A stretch of DNA of 64,000 nt from QHXM01 sp963697975 (GCA_963697975.1 OY969111.1:2232001-2296000); one strand, 5' to 3'; shown: positions 53,220-62,455, counted from the stretch's first letter. Notes: generated by a model not told the origin, from the sequence alone. Numbers and translations: made by a program.

Positions 53220-54448
53220 TGTTTTAGTCTGTCCGCCGCTTCGCGGATTGACGCGGCGATGTAGTCAACGTGCTCGTCCGTGTAACGCTCGTTCCAGGGC
53301 AGCACCAGCACGTGGTCGAGCGCGGCGAATGTTCCGGAGAAGCGGGTGCGGTCGTAGTCAACGGCTTCGGGACGCGCGAGCGTGAAAGGGAAACGGCTGT
53401 CGCCGAAGGTGCGCTGCTCCTGAAACACCTCGCACATGAAGGCTGGCTTCTGAATGTAGCGCGGCGCAGAAGCGATGCCTTTTTCCTTTAAGAGTTGCGC
53501 CATGCCGCTTGCTCCGCCGGAAATAAGCTGAGAGTCAACGTGCAGGCAATACTTCCAGTAAGTGTGCAGGCTCGAAGGGTGAACCAGCGGCGTTTCAATG
53601 CCGGGTCGCAGGTTTCCTAACTGCGCTGTCAATCTTTCGGCAGCGCTCACGCGCCGCTCAACCACATCTTCGAGCTTGGCAAGCTGCGCCACCGCGACTG
53701 CGCCCTGCAATTCGCTCATGCGATAGTTCAAGGCCAGAAAATAGTGGTCCGGGTTGGCGTCGCCGTAGCCCCAGGCCTTGTTGATGAAAAGAAACATCCG
53801 ACGAGCGAGCGCTTCATCGTTCGTCGTCACAAGGCCGCCTTCACCCGTCGTGATGTGCTTACCCTGTTGCAAACTGAAGCACCCGATAGCGCCAATCGTT
53901 CCGACAGGCTGTCCGTTCTCTTCCGCCAGAAACGCCTGCGCACAATCTTCTATCACGGGAATGCCGCGCGCATCTGCGAGTTCCATAATCTCCGCCATCT
54001 CGCATGGATTGCCGAAGAGATGAGTGACGATGATCGCACGGGTTCGTTCGCTCAAACGCGCTTCGATGGTGCGGGCAGTGACGTTATAAGTTCTCTCATC
54101 AACATCTGCGAAGACGGGGATGGCGCTCTGGTAGAGAATGGGGGCGAGCGCGCCCATGTCTGTAATCGGCGAAGTGATGATCTCGTCGCCGGGACCGGGA
54201 TCAATCGCGGCGATGGCCGTGTGAATCGCCGCCGAACCGGAAGCGCAGGCGAATGCGTGTCGCGCGCCGATAAGTTGTGCGAAATCCTGTTCGAGAGTCT
54301 TGACGAAGTTTCCTTTCGTGCTGGTGAGCGTGCCGCTCTCAATCACTTCTGTGAGTAGCTGAAGCTCTTCAGCGCCGAAGGTGCGCCCTGAAGCGTCCTG
54401 ATCCGATGGCAGCGTCAGTAGCTCTTCCGGGTAGGGAATTGAATTCAT
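53216..54448 (-). CDS. wbpE: DegT/DnrJ/EryC1/StrS sugar aminotransferase (WbpE-like)
   Basis: 410 residues, standard length. PLP-fold signatures: GSAAIHTAIAAIDPGPGDEI, VIEDCAQAFLAEENGQ, and the PLP lysine in SLQQGKHITTGEGGLVTT. The family aminates keto sugars bound to nucleotides. In this context it would aminate C3 after the WbpB-type oxidation. It overlaps the fusion gene by 4 bp (ATGA). Regulation not visible. Confidence 0.88.
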   Translation of the reverse strand: MNSIPYPEELLTLPSDQDASGRTFGAEELQLLTEVIESGTLTSTKGNFVKTLEQDFAQLIGARHAFACASGSAAIHTAIAAIDPGPGDEIITSPITDMGALAPILYQSAIPVFADVDERTYNVTARTIEARLSERTRAIIVTHLFGNPCEMAEIMELADARGIPVIEDCAQAFLAEENGQPVGTIGAIGCFSLQQGKHITTGEGGLVTTNDEALARRMFLFINKAWGYGDANPDHYFLALNYRMSELQGAVAVAQLAKLEDVVERRVSAAERLTAQLGNLRPGIETPLVHPSSLHTYWKYCLHVDSQLISGGASGMAQLLKEKGIASAPRYIQKPAFMCEVFQEQRTFGDSRFPFTLARPEAVDYDRTRFSGTFAALDHVLVLPWNERYTDEHVDYIAASIREAADRLKQ

Positions 54449-56256
54449 GTTCTTTCCTGTTTAGTAGAAGCGGTCGGGTAAGTCGCCGTCATTGAAACGG
54501 CAGGTGTGTAAGTTTCTTCCAGCAGTTGGCGTCCCTTTTTGGGCTGTCGCAGACGCAGGGCCAGCAGACGCGTGAGCAATCGCAGGTGTCCGCCGATGGT
54601 TCTAATCACCTTCATCTTCGATTGACCGAACAATCGGACTTCCAGGGTGGTCGGATATTCGACAATTTTTGCGCCGCGCAAATCCAGTCGTCCGAGCGTC
54701 TCCGCCACGCCCAGAAAACTGGTCTCTCTGAGCCTGAGATCAACGACGGCGCTGCGGCGATAAGCGCGGAAGCAACTGGTGTAAGTGTAGAGACGTTGCC
54801 GCAAGGTGAGCCGGTAGAGAAAGGACGCGCCCTTTGAAAGTGAGAGCCGCCAGCCCGGAACATTACGCACACGCCCCTGCGGGTGATACGGCGAAGCCGT
54901 GACCATCGCCACGTCTTCTTCGAGCAACGCAATCATGCCGCGCATCTCGTGCGGGTCGTAGGTGCAATCGCAATCAATCGAACAGACGATTTCGGTTTCG
55001 GCATGACGAATACCGTTGAGGATGGCGGCAGCCACGCCCAGATTGCGCTTGTGCCGGACGAAAGTGCAGTTAGGCCATGAGCCGAATAGATTCTTGAGCG
55101 CCTCGCTGGTTTTATCAGTGCTACAGTCGTCAACGAAGATGTAGTGCAACTCGTAATCAGCAGCCAGCGTCGCCTCGACACTTTTCAAGGTGTTGGCGAG
55201 GTACGGCAGGATTGATTCTTCGTTGAAGCACGGGACGACGATACTGACCGGCGTTGGAGCAGCTTTTGTCGCATCGATAGCAGCGGTTTGTGAAGAGCGC
55301 GCCGGGGCAATCAGCAGAGGTCTGCGGCGCTCAACTCTGGCCTCAAGTTCGGCAGCGGCTGCTTGCGCGCTGGTATCCGGCGCGCTGAGCGCGTGCTGAT
55401 CCAATCCCAGATATTGAGCGATGCCTGTGAACTTATATTTATTGAAATAGTCTTCCAGCACCCACGACATCTTGTCCAGATTACGATAGTGACGCAGCTT
55501 CGCCAGCCGCGATGCACCGCTGATGCGCGGTTGCTCAGGGTCTAACTCCCAGACGTGCGCGTACATGACGAACGGGGCATCGTGCGCGCGATCCCAGTGG
55601 GCGACGATGTGCTTGAGCATCGTGTGCGGGAACTGGCGAAAGTAGTTGCCCCCGGCAACTGGCAGCCGCCAGCCCAGGATGCTACAGGTCGAAAGAGGAA
55701 ACTCCCAGATAGCTTTTTCGCCGACCTGATGTTGATGCGCGAAGCGTCGCCGGGGTTCGGCGTTGAAAACTCTTGAGACGGGGACGAGACTGGAATCGTA
55801 GGCGTAGCCTTCTTCGGCCAGCACGTCCAGCATCCACAGATCGGAAACATCTTTCCAGTGGCGCGCGGCGCGAAAGCCATGAACTTTTGTCCCGCTCGCC
55901 AACTCCACAGCCTCGCGTGTGCGCCTGAGGTCTTCGCGAAACTCATCCGGCGTCATCCGGCGCGTGCGCCGACGCTGGTACAGCCCGCGACTGGCAATCT
56001 CGTGGCCGCGCCGGGCGACTTCCCTGACAATCTCCGGGTGACGATCCGCCACCCAACCCATCACGAAGAAAGTTGCCTTGATCTTAAAACGATCAAGCAG
56101 GTCGAGCGCCTTCAAGGTGTTCTGCTCGAAGCGCGTCTCGAAGCGATACCACTGCCCACGCTGAATCAGTCCGTTAAAAGCTCCTACGTGAAAGTAGTCT
56201 TCTAACAGCACTGTGAACAGATGTTGCTTCTGTACTTGTCGTGGGGCTTCGCTCAT
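54445..56256 (-). CDS. Fusion: XrtA-type polysaccharide deacetylase plus GT2 glycosyltransferase
   Basis: 603 residues with two enzymes in one chain. Residues about 10-285: NodB deacetylase of the exosortase-associated type (FTVLLEDYFHVGAF at 14-27; RRGHEIASRGLYQRR; GFRAARHWKD). Linker about 286-335, rich in Ala, Arg and Pro. Residues about 336-600: GT2 transferase with SIVVPCFNEE, IFVDDCSTDKTSE, the metal motif in SIDCDCTYDPHEM, and a GQSKMKVI segment typical of dolichyl/polyprenyl-phosphate sugar synthase-like GT2. No transmembrane helix is obvious at the C-terminus. Fusion suggests that glycan transfer and deacetylation act on the same intermediate. Overlaps the aminotransferase by 4 bp. 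Confidence 0.88.
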   Translation of the reverse strand: MSEAPRQVQKQHLFTVLLEDYFHVGAFNGLIQRGQWYRFETRFEQNTLKALDLLDRFKIKATFFVMGWVADRHPEIVREVARRGHEIASRGLYQRRRTRRMTPDEFREDLRRTREAVELASGTKVHGFRAARHWKDVSDLWMLDVLAEEGYAYDSSLVPVSRVFNAEPRRRFAHQHQVGEKAIWEFPLSTCSILGWRLPVAGGNYFRQFPHTMLKHIVAHWDRAHDAPFVMYAHVWELDPEQPRISGASRLAKLRHYRNLDKMSWVLEDYFNKYKFTGIAQYLGLDQHALSAPDTSAQAAAAELEARVERRRPLLIAPARSSQTAAIDATKAAPTPVSIVVPCFNEESILPYLANTLKSVEATLAADYELHYIFVDDCSTDKTSEALKNLFGSWPNCTFVRHKRNLGVAAAILNGIRHAETEIVCSIDCDCTYDPHEMRGMIALLEEDVAMVTASPYHPQGRVRNVPGWRLSLSKGASFLYRLTLRQRLYTYTSCFRAYRRSAVVDLRLRETSFLGVAETLGRLDLRGAKIVEYPTTLEVRLFGQSKMKVIRTIGGHLRLLTRLLALRLRQPKKGRQLLEETYTPAVSMTATYPTASTKQERT

Positions 56257-56257
56257 C

Positions 56258-57520
56258 TTAGCTCGCTATCAACTCCTGCGTGGCAGGGACACTCAACAAC
56301 TTCGCTATAATTCGCGCAATGCGCTCACCGCTGTCGCCCTGACCAAACGGGTTCCTGACCCTTTCGACCTGCTCAACCCAACTACCGTCTCGATATGCTT
56401 CCGTCAGCATCTCGGCCAACCGATGGGATGAAGCGCCAACGAGGCGCGCAACACCCGATTCAATCGCTTCAGGCCGTTCCGTATTCTCACGCAGAATCAG
56501 CAGGGGCTTGCCGAGTGTGGGCGCTTCCTCCTGCACACCGCCCGAATCGGAAACGATCAACCAGGCATGTGACAAGAGAGCGATGAAATCCTCATAGCTC
56601 AAAGGCTCGACCAGATGAATTCTGGCGTGCCCGCCCAAAATCTCTCTGGACGAACGCGCCACAGCCGGATTCGGATGAACCGGAAAGATGAGCGCCGTGT
56701 CTTCATGACTTTCGATAAAGGAGCGAATGACGCGAAGATTTTCATTCATCACTTCGCCCAAACTCTCGCGCCGGTGCGTGGTCAGGACCACACGCCGCAA
56801 GCCATCTGTCCGGTGAAGCAATTGTTCGAGGGCAGGAGTCATGCTTGATTGCGCGAGGATGGTTTTGAGCGAATCGACTACCGGATTGCCGGTGACGAAA
56901 ATTTGTTTGCGCGCGACACCTTCGGCCAGCAGGGTATCACGATTGCGCGTGGTCGCCGCAAAATGATAAGAGGCCAGCTTGCTAATCAGCCGACGATTGA
57001 TCTCCTCCGGGTAAGGGCTATGCAAATTACCGGAGCGCAGGCCCGCTTCAACATGGGCGACCGGAATACGCCTGTGAAATCCGGAGAGCGCGCCAGCCAG
57101 CGCCGTCGTCGTATCACCCTGCACGATAATCAGGTCGGGCTGCTCCTCGCTCAAAACGTGGTCGAGCGCAGACATCACACGCGCGCATAATTGATTGGGC
57201 GTTTGCCCCGGCTCCATTGCCTGCAAGTCGTAAGCGACGTGTATATCAAATAGCTCGACGAAGGGATAGAGCAGTTCGTGGTGCTGGCCCGTGCTGACAT
57301 TGACGGTCTGGAATGTCTGGCTGAAAGCTGTGAGCTGATGGATGACAGGAGACAGCTTGATGACCTCCGGGCGCGTCCCGAAGATGGTCAGCAGTTTTCC
57401 GCCGGGTTTATCGCCTGTCCTCAAACAGTTCGATAAATCCAACCAATTGGAGTGGAGTAATGTTGGGGGGCTGGTGCTCATCAATACTTGCGCTCTCGGT
57501 AATGTGGTTCGGAGCGGCAC
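56258..57520 (-). CDS. wbpI: UDP-GlcNAc 2-epimerase family protein (WecB/WbpI-like)
   Basis: 420 residues from a GTG; ATG 57481 is an alternative start that removes 13 residues. Signatures: LLTIFGTRPEVIKLSPVI, NVSTGQHHELL, VQGDTTTALAGALSGF, HVEAGLRSGNL, YPEEINRRL, and TTHRRESLGE. WecB makes UDP-ManNAc from UDP-GlcNAc; WbpI works on UDP-2,3-diacetamido-glucuronic acid. The company of wbpB-, wbpE- and wbpD-like genes favours the second. One base separates it from the fusion gene. Confidence 0.9.
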   Translation of the reverse strand: MPLRTTLPRAQVLMSTSPPTLLHSNWLDLSNCLRTGDKPGGKLLTIFGTRPEVIKLSPVIHQLTAFSQTFQTVNVSTGQHHELLYPFVELFDIHVAYDLQAMEPGQTPNQLCARVMSALDHVLSEEQPDLIIVQGDTTTALAGALSGFHRRIPVAHVEAGLRSGNLHSPYPEEINRRLISKLASYHFAATTRNRDTLLAEGVARKQIFVTGNPVVDSLKTILAQSSMTPALEQLLHRTDGLRRVVLTTHRRESLGEVMNENLRVIRSFIESHEDTALIFPVHPNPAVARSSREILGGHARIHLVEPLSYEDFIALLSHAWLIVSDSGGVQEEAPTLGKPLLILRENTERPEAIESGVARLVGASSHRLAEMLTEAYRDGSWVEQVERVRNPFGQGDSGERIARIIAKLLSVPATQELIAS

Positions 57521-57535
57521 GAAGTCGAAAGTCAG

Positions 57536-58009
57536 CTATTCCTTGATGCTGAGTAGCATTAGCTCGCAGGAAAAGATGAGAAAGGAATCGCCAACGTCTG
57601 GTTGTTGGCCAAACTCTGCGGTCAGGAGACCAAAGTAGAGAAAGTTCACCGCCCGGGGAGCTAAGATGACAAAGTCTTGATTAGCTGACGCTAACGTCAT
57701 CAGGACGGCTATTCTGGCAAGCGAACGGGTCTCGTCCGCAACACAGATAATATGACAATCAACTCGTTTTAACAACTCTTTTGTGCGGAAGGCCAAATAT
57801 ACGAGGAAATTTGAGGTACTGCCGCAGGCGTGGCGGGAGAGAACGCCAGTAATTGGCTCGGCCCCGTCAGGAGCGCATGTGTGTAAGGTCGTTGCAAAGG
57901 CAGCGTGTGACTGGGCGATTTTGCGTAAAACCTCCGGGTTGTGTTCGCCTGTGTCAGGGTCGAGCGAAATTATCTGACAGCGCGGGTCGCGTTCCAGAAC
58001 CATCATCAC
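57536..58009 (-). CDS. Hypothetical protein
   Basis: 157 residues. I do not recognise the family. Patterns: IISLDPDTGEHNPEVLRKIA near the start, an HACGSTSNFLVYLAF stretch, a hydrophobic region VDCHIICVADETRSLARIAVL and a C-terminal hydrophobic stretch FLYFGLL. It is on the same strand as the epimerase, 15 bp from it, so it could lead this operon. It could be a remnant of a larger protein. Coding confidence is limited. Confidence 0.4.
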   Translation of the reverse strand: MMMVLERDPRCQIISLDPDTGEHNPEVLRKIAQSHAAFATTLHTCAPDGAEPITGVLSRHACGSTSNFLVYLAFRTKELLKRVDCHIICVADETRSLARIAVLMTLASANQDFVILAPRAVNFLYFGLLTAEFGQQPDVGDSFLIFSCELMLLSIKE

Positions 58010-58085
58010 TGCGCTATTGAGCAGTCAGAATCAAGACGACCTACCGGCCCGATGCCCGCCTTCACAGATGTCTTTCAATTTTGCC

Positions 58086-58121
58086 GCCGAAAGCGAGTCT
58101 GCCTTGAGACTCGCTTTCGGC
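58086..58121. other. Perfect 15-bp stem-loop after the PI-PLC gene
   Basis: Arms 58086-58100 / 58107-58121, 6-nt loop. 45 nt past the PI-PLC stop on the minus strand but without a T-run on either side, so it may be a barrier hairpin and not a simple terminator. Confidence 0.6.
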
Positions 58122-58165
58122 GCGCTTTCACCAGAGGCGTGAGCGAGATTCCGCCCGCTGACGTC

Positions 58166-59461
58166 TCACTTCTTCCACATGGCGTTGGCAGACTGATCGC
58201 CTCCAAAGTTTAGCGCAATCACCGTGTCAATCAATCCCTGGCCGGGAAAATCGGCCATCAGGATGCCGACCAGGCCCTTCTTGATCTTAGAGGAAAGGTG
58301 ATTCGCGGCGAGGGTATTGGTGCCTTCGAACGCGATGGTACAAATGACGCCGAGGCAATTCACGCGCGGAAAATCCTCCCAGGACCTCCATCCCGGGGTG
58401 GTCCTGCCGGTGGCTAGACGTGGAGCGCCGGTCGCCGGGCTGGAATGGCCGCTCGCGACGAAGTACGGGAATACTACCCCGCCAGAAGCGGACAGGTAGT
58501 TCACAAAATAGGCAATCCCGTTCGGAAGTTGACCGGCCCTTACATCACTGTCAATTTTGTCGATCATTGTTTTGACCTTAATCCATTTGCCGTACAGCTC
58601 CCAGTTGTCCTTTAAGTTGAAGGCATCCTGTACTATGAACCATTGAGCAGCCTTGGGCTCCTCCATAGTCCCGAAATTGACTCTATTTCGGTAGTCCAGT
58701 CCAAAATCAGCGTCGCAAATTTTCCCTTTGGTCGTGTAACCCTTCGGGCAAACTGCGCCGTCCCTCAAAGGCACTTGGTTGGAGAAATCGCGCAGCAGCA
58801 GGATTTTACCTCTGACGCTACCTAAATTGAGTTCCTGGACGGGGCCCTGGTAGAATCTCCCGGCGAAAGCCGGGTTGTTGAGGTACAGCATGAACATTTC
58901 GGAAAAACTCAACATGTTGTTTCTCATGCCGGCGGTATCGTAGTATTTGTCAGCGAATTTGACGTTAATTGGCGACGGTTGTAGCAAGGCTTGAGCCTGA
59001 ACCGCTTTTTCGTCGCTTTCGGATGCGCTGGACACGCGCATTAAAACGGTTTCCGATGGATTACGGGACAAAAATATGACGACGGTTCTAAGCACATCGT
59101 CAAAGTCTGCGGTCTGGTAAGTGACGCCGTGGTGAAGCGCCAACCCGCCAGGGACGCGGGCCAGGCGTATGTCAAGGGCGCGCACCCCGGCATTAAGCTG
59201 TTCGCTGAGTGGCAGCGTTTGCGTTTGTATTGAGTCGAGACCGTAAAACGACATCGTGTCGTGCGTGCCGACCATGGACATGTTTGACAGGGGCGTAAAG
59301 TCGTGCAGGTAAGACATCCACTTGAGCCGTTGGTGACCGGTGCGGGCGTCGTGGCAGTATGCCCCATCATTATGGGCGAGTACTGAACCATTGTGCGCGA
59401 CCAACAGCAAAACGAAGACGGAAATCCAACGCTTGAGGAAGCCGCAAGGGTAATTCTTCAT
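58166..59461 (-). CDS. PI-PLC X-domain phosphodiesterase, secreted
   Basis: 431 residues from ATG 59461, which has AGGAAGG just before it and a signal peptide (WISVFVLLLVAHNGSVLAH). The frame continues upstream into unrelated remnants. The X domain shows the catalytic histidines His67 in MVGTHDTM and His111 in LALHHGVTY, plus DIRLARVPGG and ETVLMRVSS. Bacterial PI-PLC cleaves phosphatidylinositol and glycan-linked forms; the substrate here is unknown. The C-terminal part (about 270-431) may hold a lectin-like or other domain. In the decayed patch next to a transposase remnant, so acquisition by transfer is plausible. Confidence 0.85.
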   Translation of the reverse strand: MKNYPCGFLKRWISVFVLLLVAHNGSVLAHNDGAYCHDARTGHQRLKWMSYLHDFTPLSNMSMVGTHDTMSFYGLDSIQTQTLPLSEQLNAGVRALDIRLARVPGGLALHHGVTYQTADFDDVLRTVVIFLSRNPSETVLMRVSSASESDEKAVQAQALLQPSPINVKFADKYYDTAGMRNNMLSFSEMFMLYLNNPAFAGRFYQGPVQELNLGSVRGKILLLRDFSNQVPLRDGAVCPKGYTTKGKICDADFGLDYRNRVNFGTMEEPKAAQWFIVQDAFNLKDNWELYGKWIKVKTMIDKIDSDVRAGQLPNGIAYFVNYLSASGGVVFPYFVASGHSSPATGAPRLATGRTTPGWRSWEDFPRVNCLGVICTIAFEGTNTLAANHLSSKIKKGLVGILMADFPGQGLIDTVIALNFGGDQSANAMWKK

Positions 59462-60070
59462 GGGCCTTCCTGAAGAGTGTGGGTTGTTAGAACCTACCTG
59501 TAATGTAACCAAGCCGCCGAGCCAACGCATCGCATCTCGCCGGGACACGCCTCTGGCGAGCGTTTCTGATAATTTATCAAACTGGTTCTTCATAGGTTTC
59601 CCCTTCAAGTGCGAGGCTGCCTTATTATGTTTCATCTCGCTCGTTCGGAAACGCGCGCTTTCGCGTTTCACCAGCGAGATGCGGTTCGTGGAGGATCGGG
59701 GCGCTACTGCCTGCCCCCTCGCCTCGCCCCTTAGTTCGCTTCGGTCCGGGACCAATGCCTTTGAGAGCAATGACAGAATTGACTCCTCGCCAGCCGCCGT
59801 GTCCGCCACGATGAGGCCTTCCCCGTTTATTAAGTAGCCGACGGGCGTCGCAAACATCCCGTAGAGCCTGGAGACTTCCCAGAGCCTCTTAGTCCGGCCT
59901 GAGAGGTCTGGCAGCTCAAAGTCCGGCGCGACGCTCCCCGCTGGCAAGCCGTGCGGAGATTGCGGGGCGCTGGGCAGGCTCAGCCCTTGTGGCGAGACGG
60001 CTGACTGAATCTGTCCGAGGAGTCGTTGCTCAAGCGCTTCGAGACGCGGGATTACTGAGAGACCATGCAA
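59462..60070 (-). pseudogene. In-frame remnants: thioredoxin-like fragment and Tat-like leader
   Basis: About 203 codons before the PI-PLC start, all in frame. The first 100 residues (VAPDFELPDLSGRT, then YGMFATPVGYLINGEGLIVADTAAGEESI) look like the two ends of an AhpC/TlpA-type thioredoxin fold. The middle, including the CxxC site, is missing, so a deletion of about 70-80 residues is inferred. A second block (MKNQFDKLSETLARGVSRRDAMRWLGG, broken here as SRRDAMRWLGG) looks like a Tat-type leader of a short protein. It has its own ribosome site (AAGGGG) at 59593, so a small separate gene is possible. Confidence 0.5.
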
Positions 60071-60261
60071 AGGATGCGAGGCAAGTCCCGACTCATGCTA
60101 GGCAAGCGAGTGAATGATTTTTGCTGACTCTGGTAGTAAAGCGCCAATCGACGCATCTTCTCTGTGTAATGTGACGCACACTACCACATGAAGGTGAAAC
60201 ATAAAAGGATTTATGCCCCGGATGAGACTCATTGGTCGGCGGTGATGCCATCATAGCTATG

Positions 60262-60351
60262 ATCGCAGCTATGCGTAAATACCAGACGATTCCTAAAGGC
60301 GTGGTCTTTGATAACGGCTCACAGTTCAAAGGTTATCGCCTCTCTACCTTC
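60262..60351 (+). pseudogene. Transposase (DDE/rve) remnant
   Basis: A reading of about 30 residues resembles an integrase core: YQTIPKGVVFDNGSQFKGYR, where DNGSQF is close to the second-Asp motif of DDE transposases, then a segment like FCSNL. The frame closes at both sides, and neighbouring pieces (about 60190-60250) read in another frame with a stop. Only a scrap remains. The gap 60071-60361 holds nothing else I recognise. Confidence 0.4.
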
Positions 60352-60361
60352 TGTTCCAATC

Positions 60362-61270
60362 TTAGCCGAGCGTTCCCCAAAGTCCGCTCGCGACGCCTAT
60401 TTTGTAGGCGTACCATAAGCCGAAGGCCACACTTAAGGCTCCCGCGCCCGTTTGCAAACCGTAGTGCATGGTGCTGAGCCGTCGCGCAGTCAAAGCGAAA
60501 GGCAGCCCGATGAGACCGGACATCAGGAGCATGCCGAGGATGGAGCCGAGGCCGAAGACACCCAGATAAAGCAGCCCGAGCGCGGTTGACTCGATTTGCG
60601 TCAGCACCAGCAGGGTTAAGGCCGCCGATCCCGCCAGCCCGTGCATCGCCCCGACGAGCAGAGGCTTAATGCCGATGCGCTTGATGGCGTGCGAGTGTGC
60701 GGACACAGGCTTCGTATGCTCTGTTCCGTGTTCGTGAAAATGAATATGGATGTGCGACACGTCGTCGTGGCTGTGCTGGTGAACGTGTATGTCCGCGCGT
60801 CTACGCAGGGCGCGAAAGACGGCGCTCGCGCCTAAGCCTATAATCATCAAGGCCACGCCGAACTCCAGCCAGTTCGACACAGACTCAGGAATGCTGATCC
60901 TTAGCGCCAGCACCACTGCGCCGACGACGACGAGCGCTGCCGTATGACCGACGCCCCACAAACCGCCGACGAGCGCCGAGCGCAGGACGCTGCGATGCTC
61001 GCTGACAATGGTCGAGACGGCAACGATGTGGTCTACCTCGGTCGCGTGTTTGAGACCGAAAAGGAAGCCGAGACCGAGCACCGCAAACGCGCTCAACGAA
61101 GCCAGTGATTGCTTTCCCTCACTTAAAACTTCCGGTGCCACGCCATCTCCCGCGAGCGCGAAACCAAAGGTATGATAAAGCGAGACGACAAGGACGAGCA
61201 GGACGAGCACAGTCGGGCATCGCAAGAGATTGCCTGAACTGCTATTTGAAATTTTATGGTTTGCCGCCAT
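60362..61270 (-). CDS. Nickel/cobalt transporter (NicO/HoxN-like)
   Basis: 302 residues, about six to seven membrane helices. It has the family motif GLKHATEVDHIVAVSTI in helix II (like HxxxxDH of NixA/HoxN), a cytoplasmic His-rich loop (VHQHSHDDVSHIHIHFHEHG, about 160-180) and a second conserved helix GAMHGLAGSAAL. The His loop is typical of metal handling. Directly downstream of hypE on the same strand (34-bp gap), so it most likely supplies nickel for the [NiFe]-hydrogenase matured by the hyp products. Confidence 0.85.
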   Translation of the reverse strand: MAANHKISNSSSGNLLRCPTVLVLLVLVVSLYHTFGFALAGDGVAPEVLSEGKQSLASLSAFAVLGLGFLFGLKHATEVDHIVAVSTIVSEHRSVLRSALVGGLWGVGHTAALVVVGAVVLALRISIPESVSNWLEFGVALMIIGLGASAVFRALRRRADIHVHQHSHDDVSHIHIHFHEHGTEHTKPVSAHSHAIKRIGIKPLLVGAMHGLAGSAALTLLVLTQIESTALGLLYLGVFGLGSILGMLLMSGLIGLPFALTARRLSTMHYGLQTGAGALSVAFGLWYAYKIGVASGLWGTLG

Positions 61271-61304
61271 GCTCCCTCGTCCTCTTGAATTTTACCGGCA
61301 ACTC

Positions 61305-62429
61305 TCAACATATTCTGGGCAACTGCTCGCCGACCAACATATCGACAATGCGCGTCCCGCCAAATCCGGTTCGCATCGCTACGATTCCCGGCGGCTCCGC
61401 TTTCACCTCGCCGATGACACAAGATTCACGCCCGTAAGAATTCTGTTTCATCCGCGCGATCAACTGCTCTGAAATATCAGGCGAAACTATCGCCACCAGC
61501 TTTCCCTCGTTGGCGACGTAGAGCGGGTCGAGTCCCAGTATCTCGCACGCGCCCTTCACTTCCTCGCGCACGGGGATGCGGTCTTCAAAAATCTCTATGC
61601 AGACCTCAGAGCTGAGCGCGATTTCGTTCAAGGTCGTCGCCACGCCGCCGCGCGTCGGGTCGCGCAAACAATGAATCGCCTCCACGTTCTTAATGCGTCC
61701 AGCCTCGTCCAGCATATCCTGCACCAGAGAATGAAGCGGCGCTGTATCGCTCTCAATCTCCGTTTCAAGCTCAAGCTCACCGCGCGCAATCATAATCGTC
61801 GTGCCGTGATCGCCAACCGAGCCGCTCAGGATAACTTTATCCCCAACCCCGGCGCGCGAGGCGGAAAGCTGAACAGGTAATTCGACAACTCCGATGCCCG
61901 ATGTATTGATGAAGACCTTGTCCGCGCTTCCTTTTTGAACCACCTTTGTATCGCCGGTGACGACCGAGACACCCGCTTCCGCAGCAGCCGCGCGCATGGA
62001 TTCGAGTATCCGCCTCAAATCCACTATGGGAAATCCTTCTTCCAGAATAAACCCGACGGAAAGATAGAGAGGCCGCGCGCCGCTCATCGCCAGATCGTTG
62101 ACCGTGCCGTGAATGGCGAGCCGTCCGATGTCGCCGCCGGGAAAGAAAACGGGATCAACCACGTAAGAATCGGTAGTGTAAGCGAGGCGGACGGAAGCGC
62201 CATTAGCTGATTGCCCATTAGTTGGAATCTCAAAGACGGCTTGATCTTCGAGCTTTTCCAGCAGAGGATTTCTCAGGTATTCAAGGAAAAGTCCTTCAAT
62301 CAACTCATGCATCGCGCGGCCTCCGCTGCCATGCGCGAGCGTGATCTGTTCGTCCTTAAACTTGTGCTTTCTCCGCCGCGCCCGTTCTACTCTCTGAAAG
62401 AGCGGGCTGGGAGTAAATTCTTCGGCCAT
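61305..62429 (-). CDS. hypE: Hydrogenase maturation protein HypE
   Basis: 374 residues, slightly longer than usual owing to an N-terminal extension of about 25. PurM/HypE fold motifs: HGSGGRAMHELI, DSYVVDPVFFPGGDIG, GTVNDLAMSGARPLY, VVTGDTKVV. It ends PRIC, and the C-terminal Cys374 is the residue that receives the carbamoyl group and is dehydrated to thiocyanate. It works with HypF and HypC-HypD to make the CN ligands of the [NiFe] centre. hypF, hypC, hypA and hypB are not in the window. Hairpin N separates it from hypD. Confidence 0.96.
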   Translation of the reverse strand: MAEEFTPSPLFQRVERARRRKHKFKDEQITLAHGSGGRAMHELIEGLFLEYLRNPLLEKLEDQAVFEIPTNGQSANGASVRLAYTTDSYVVDPVFFPGGDIGRLAIHGTVNDLAMSGARPLYLSVGFILEEGFPIVDLRRILESMRAAAAEAGVSVVTGDTKVVQKGSADKVFINTSGIGVVELPVQLSASRAGVGDKVILSGSVGDHGTTIMIARGELELETEIESDTAPLHSLVQDMLDEAGRIKNVEAIHCLRDPTRGGVATTLNEIALSSEVCIEIFEDRIPVREEVKGACEILGLDPLYVANEGKLVAIVSPDISEQLIARMKQNSYGRESCVIGEVKAEPPGIVAMRTGFGGTRIVDMLVGEQLPRIC

Positions 62430-62455
62430 GATGTTCGCATTCGGAAGACTGGTAA

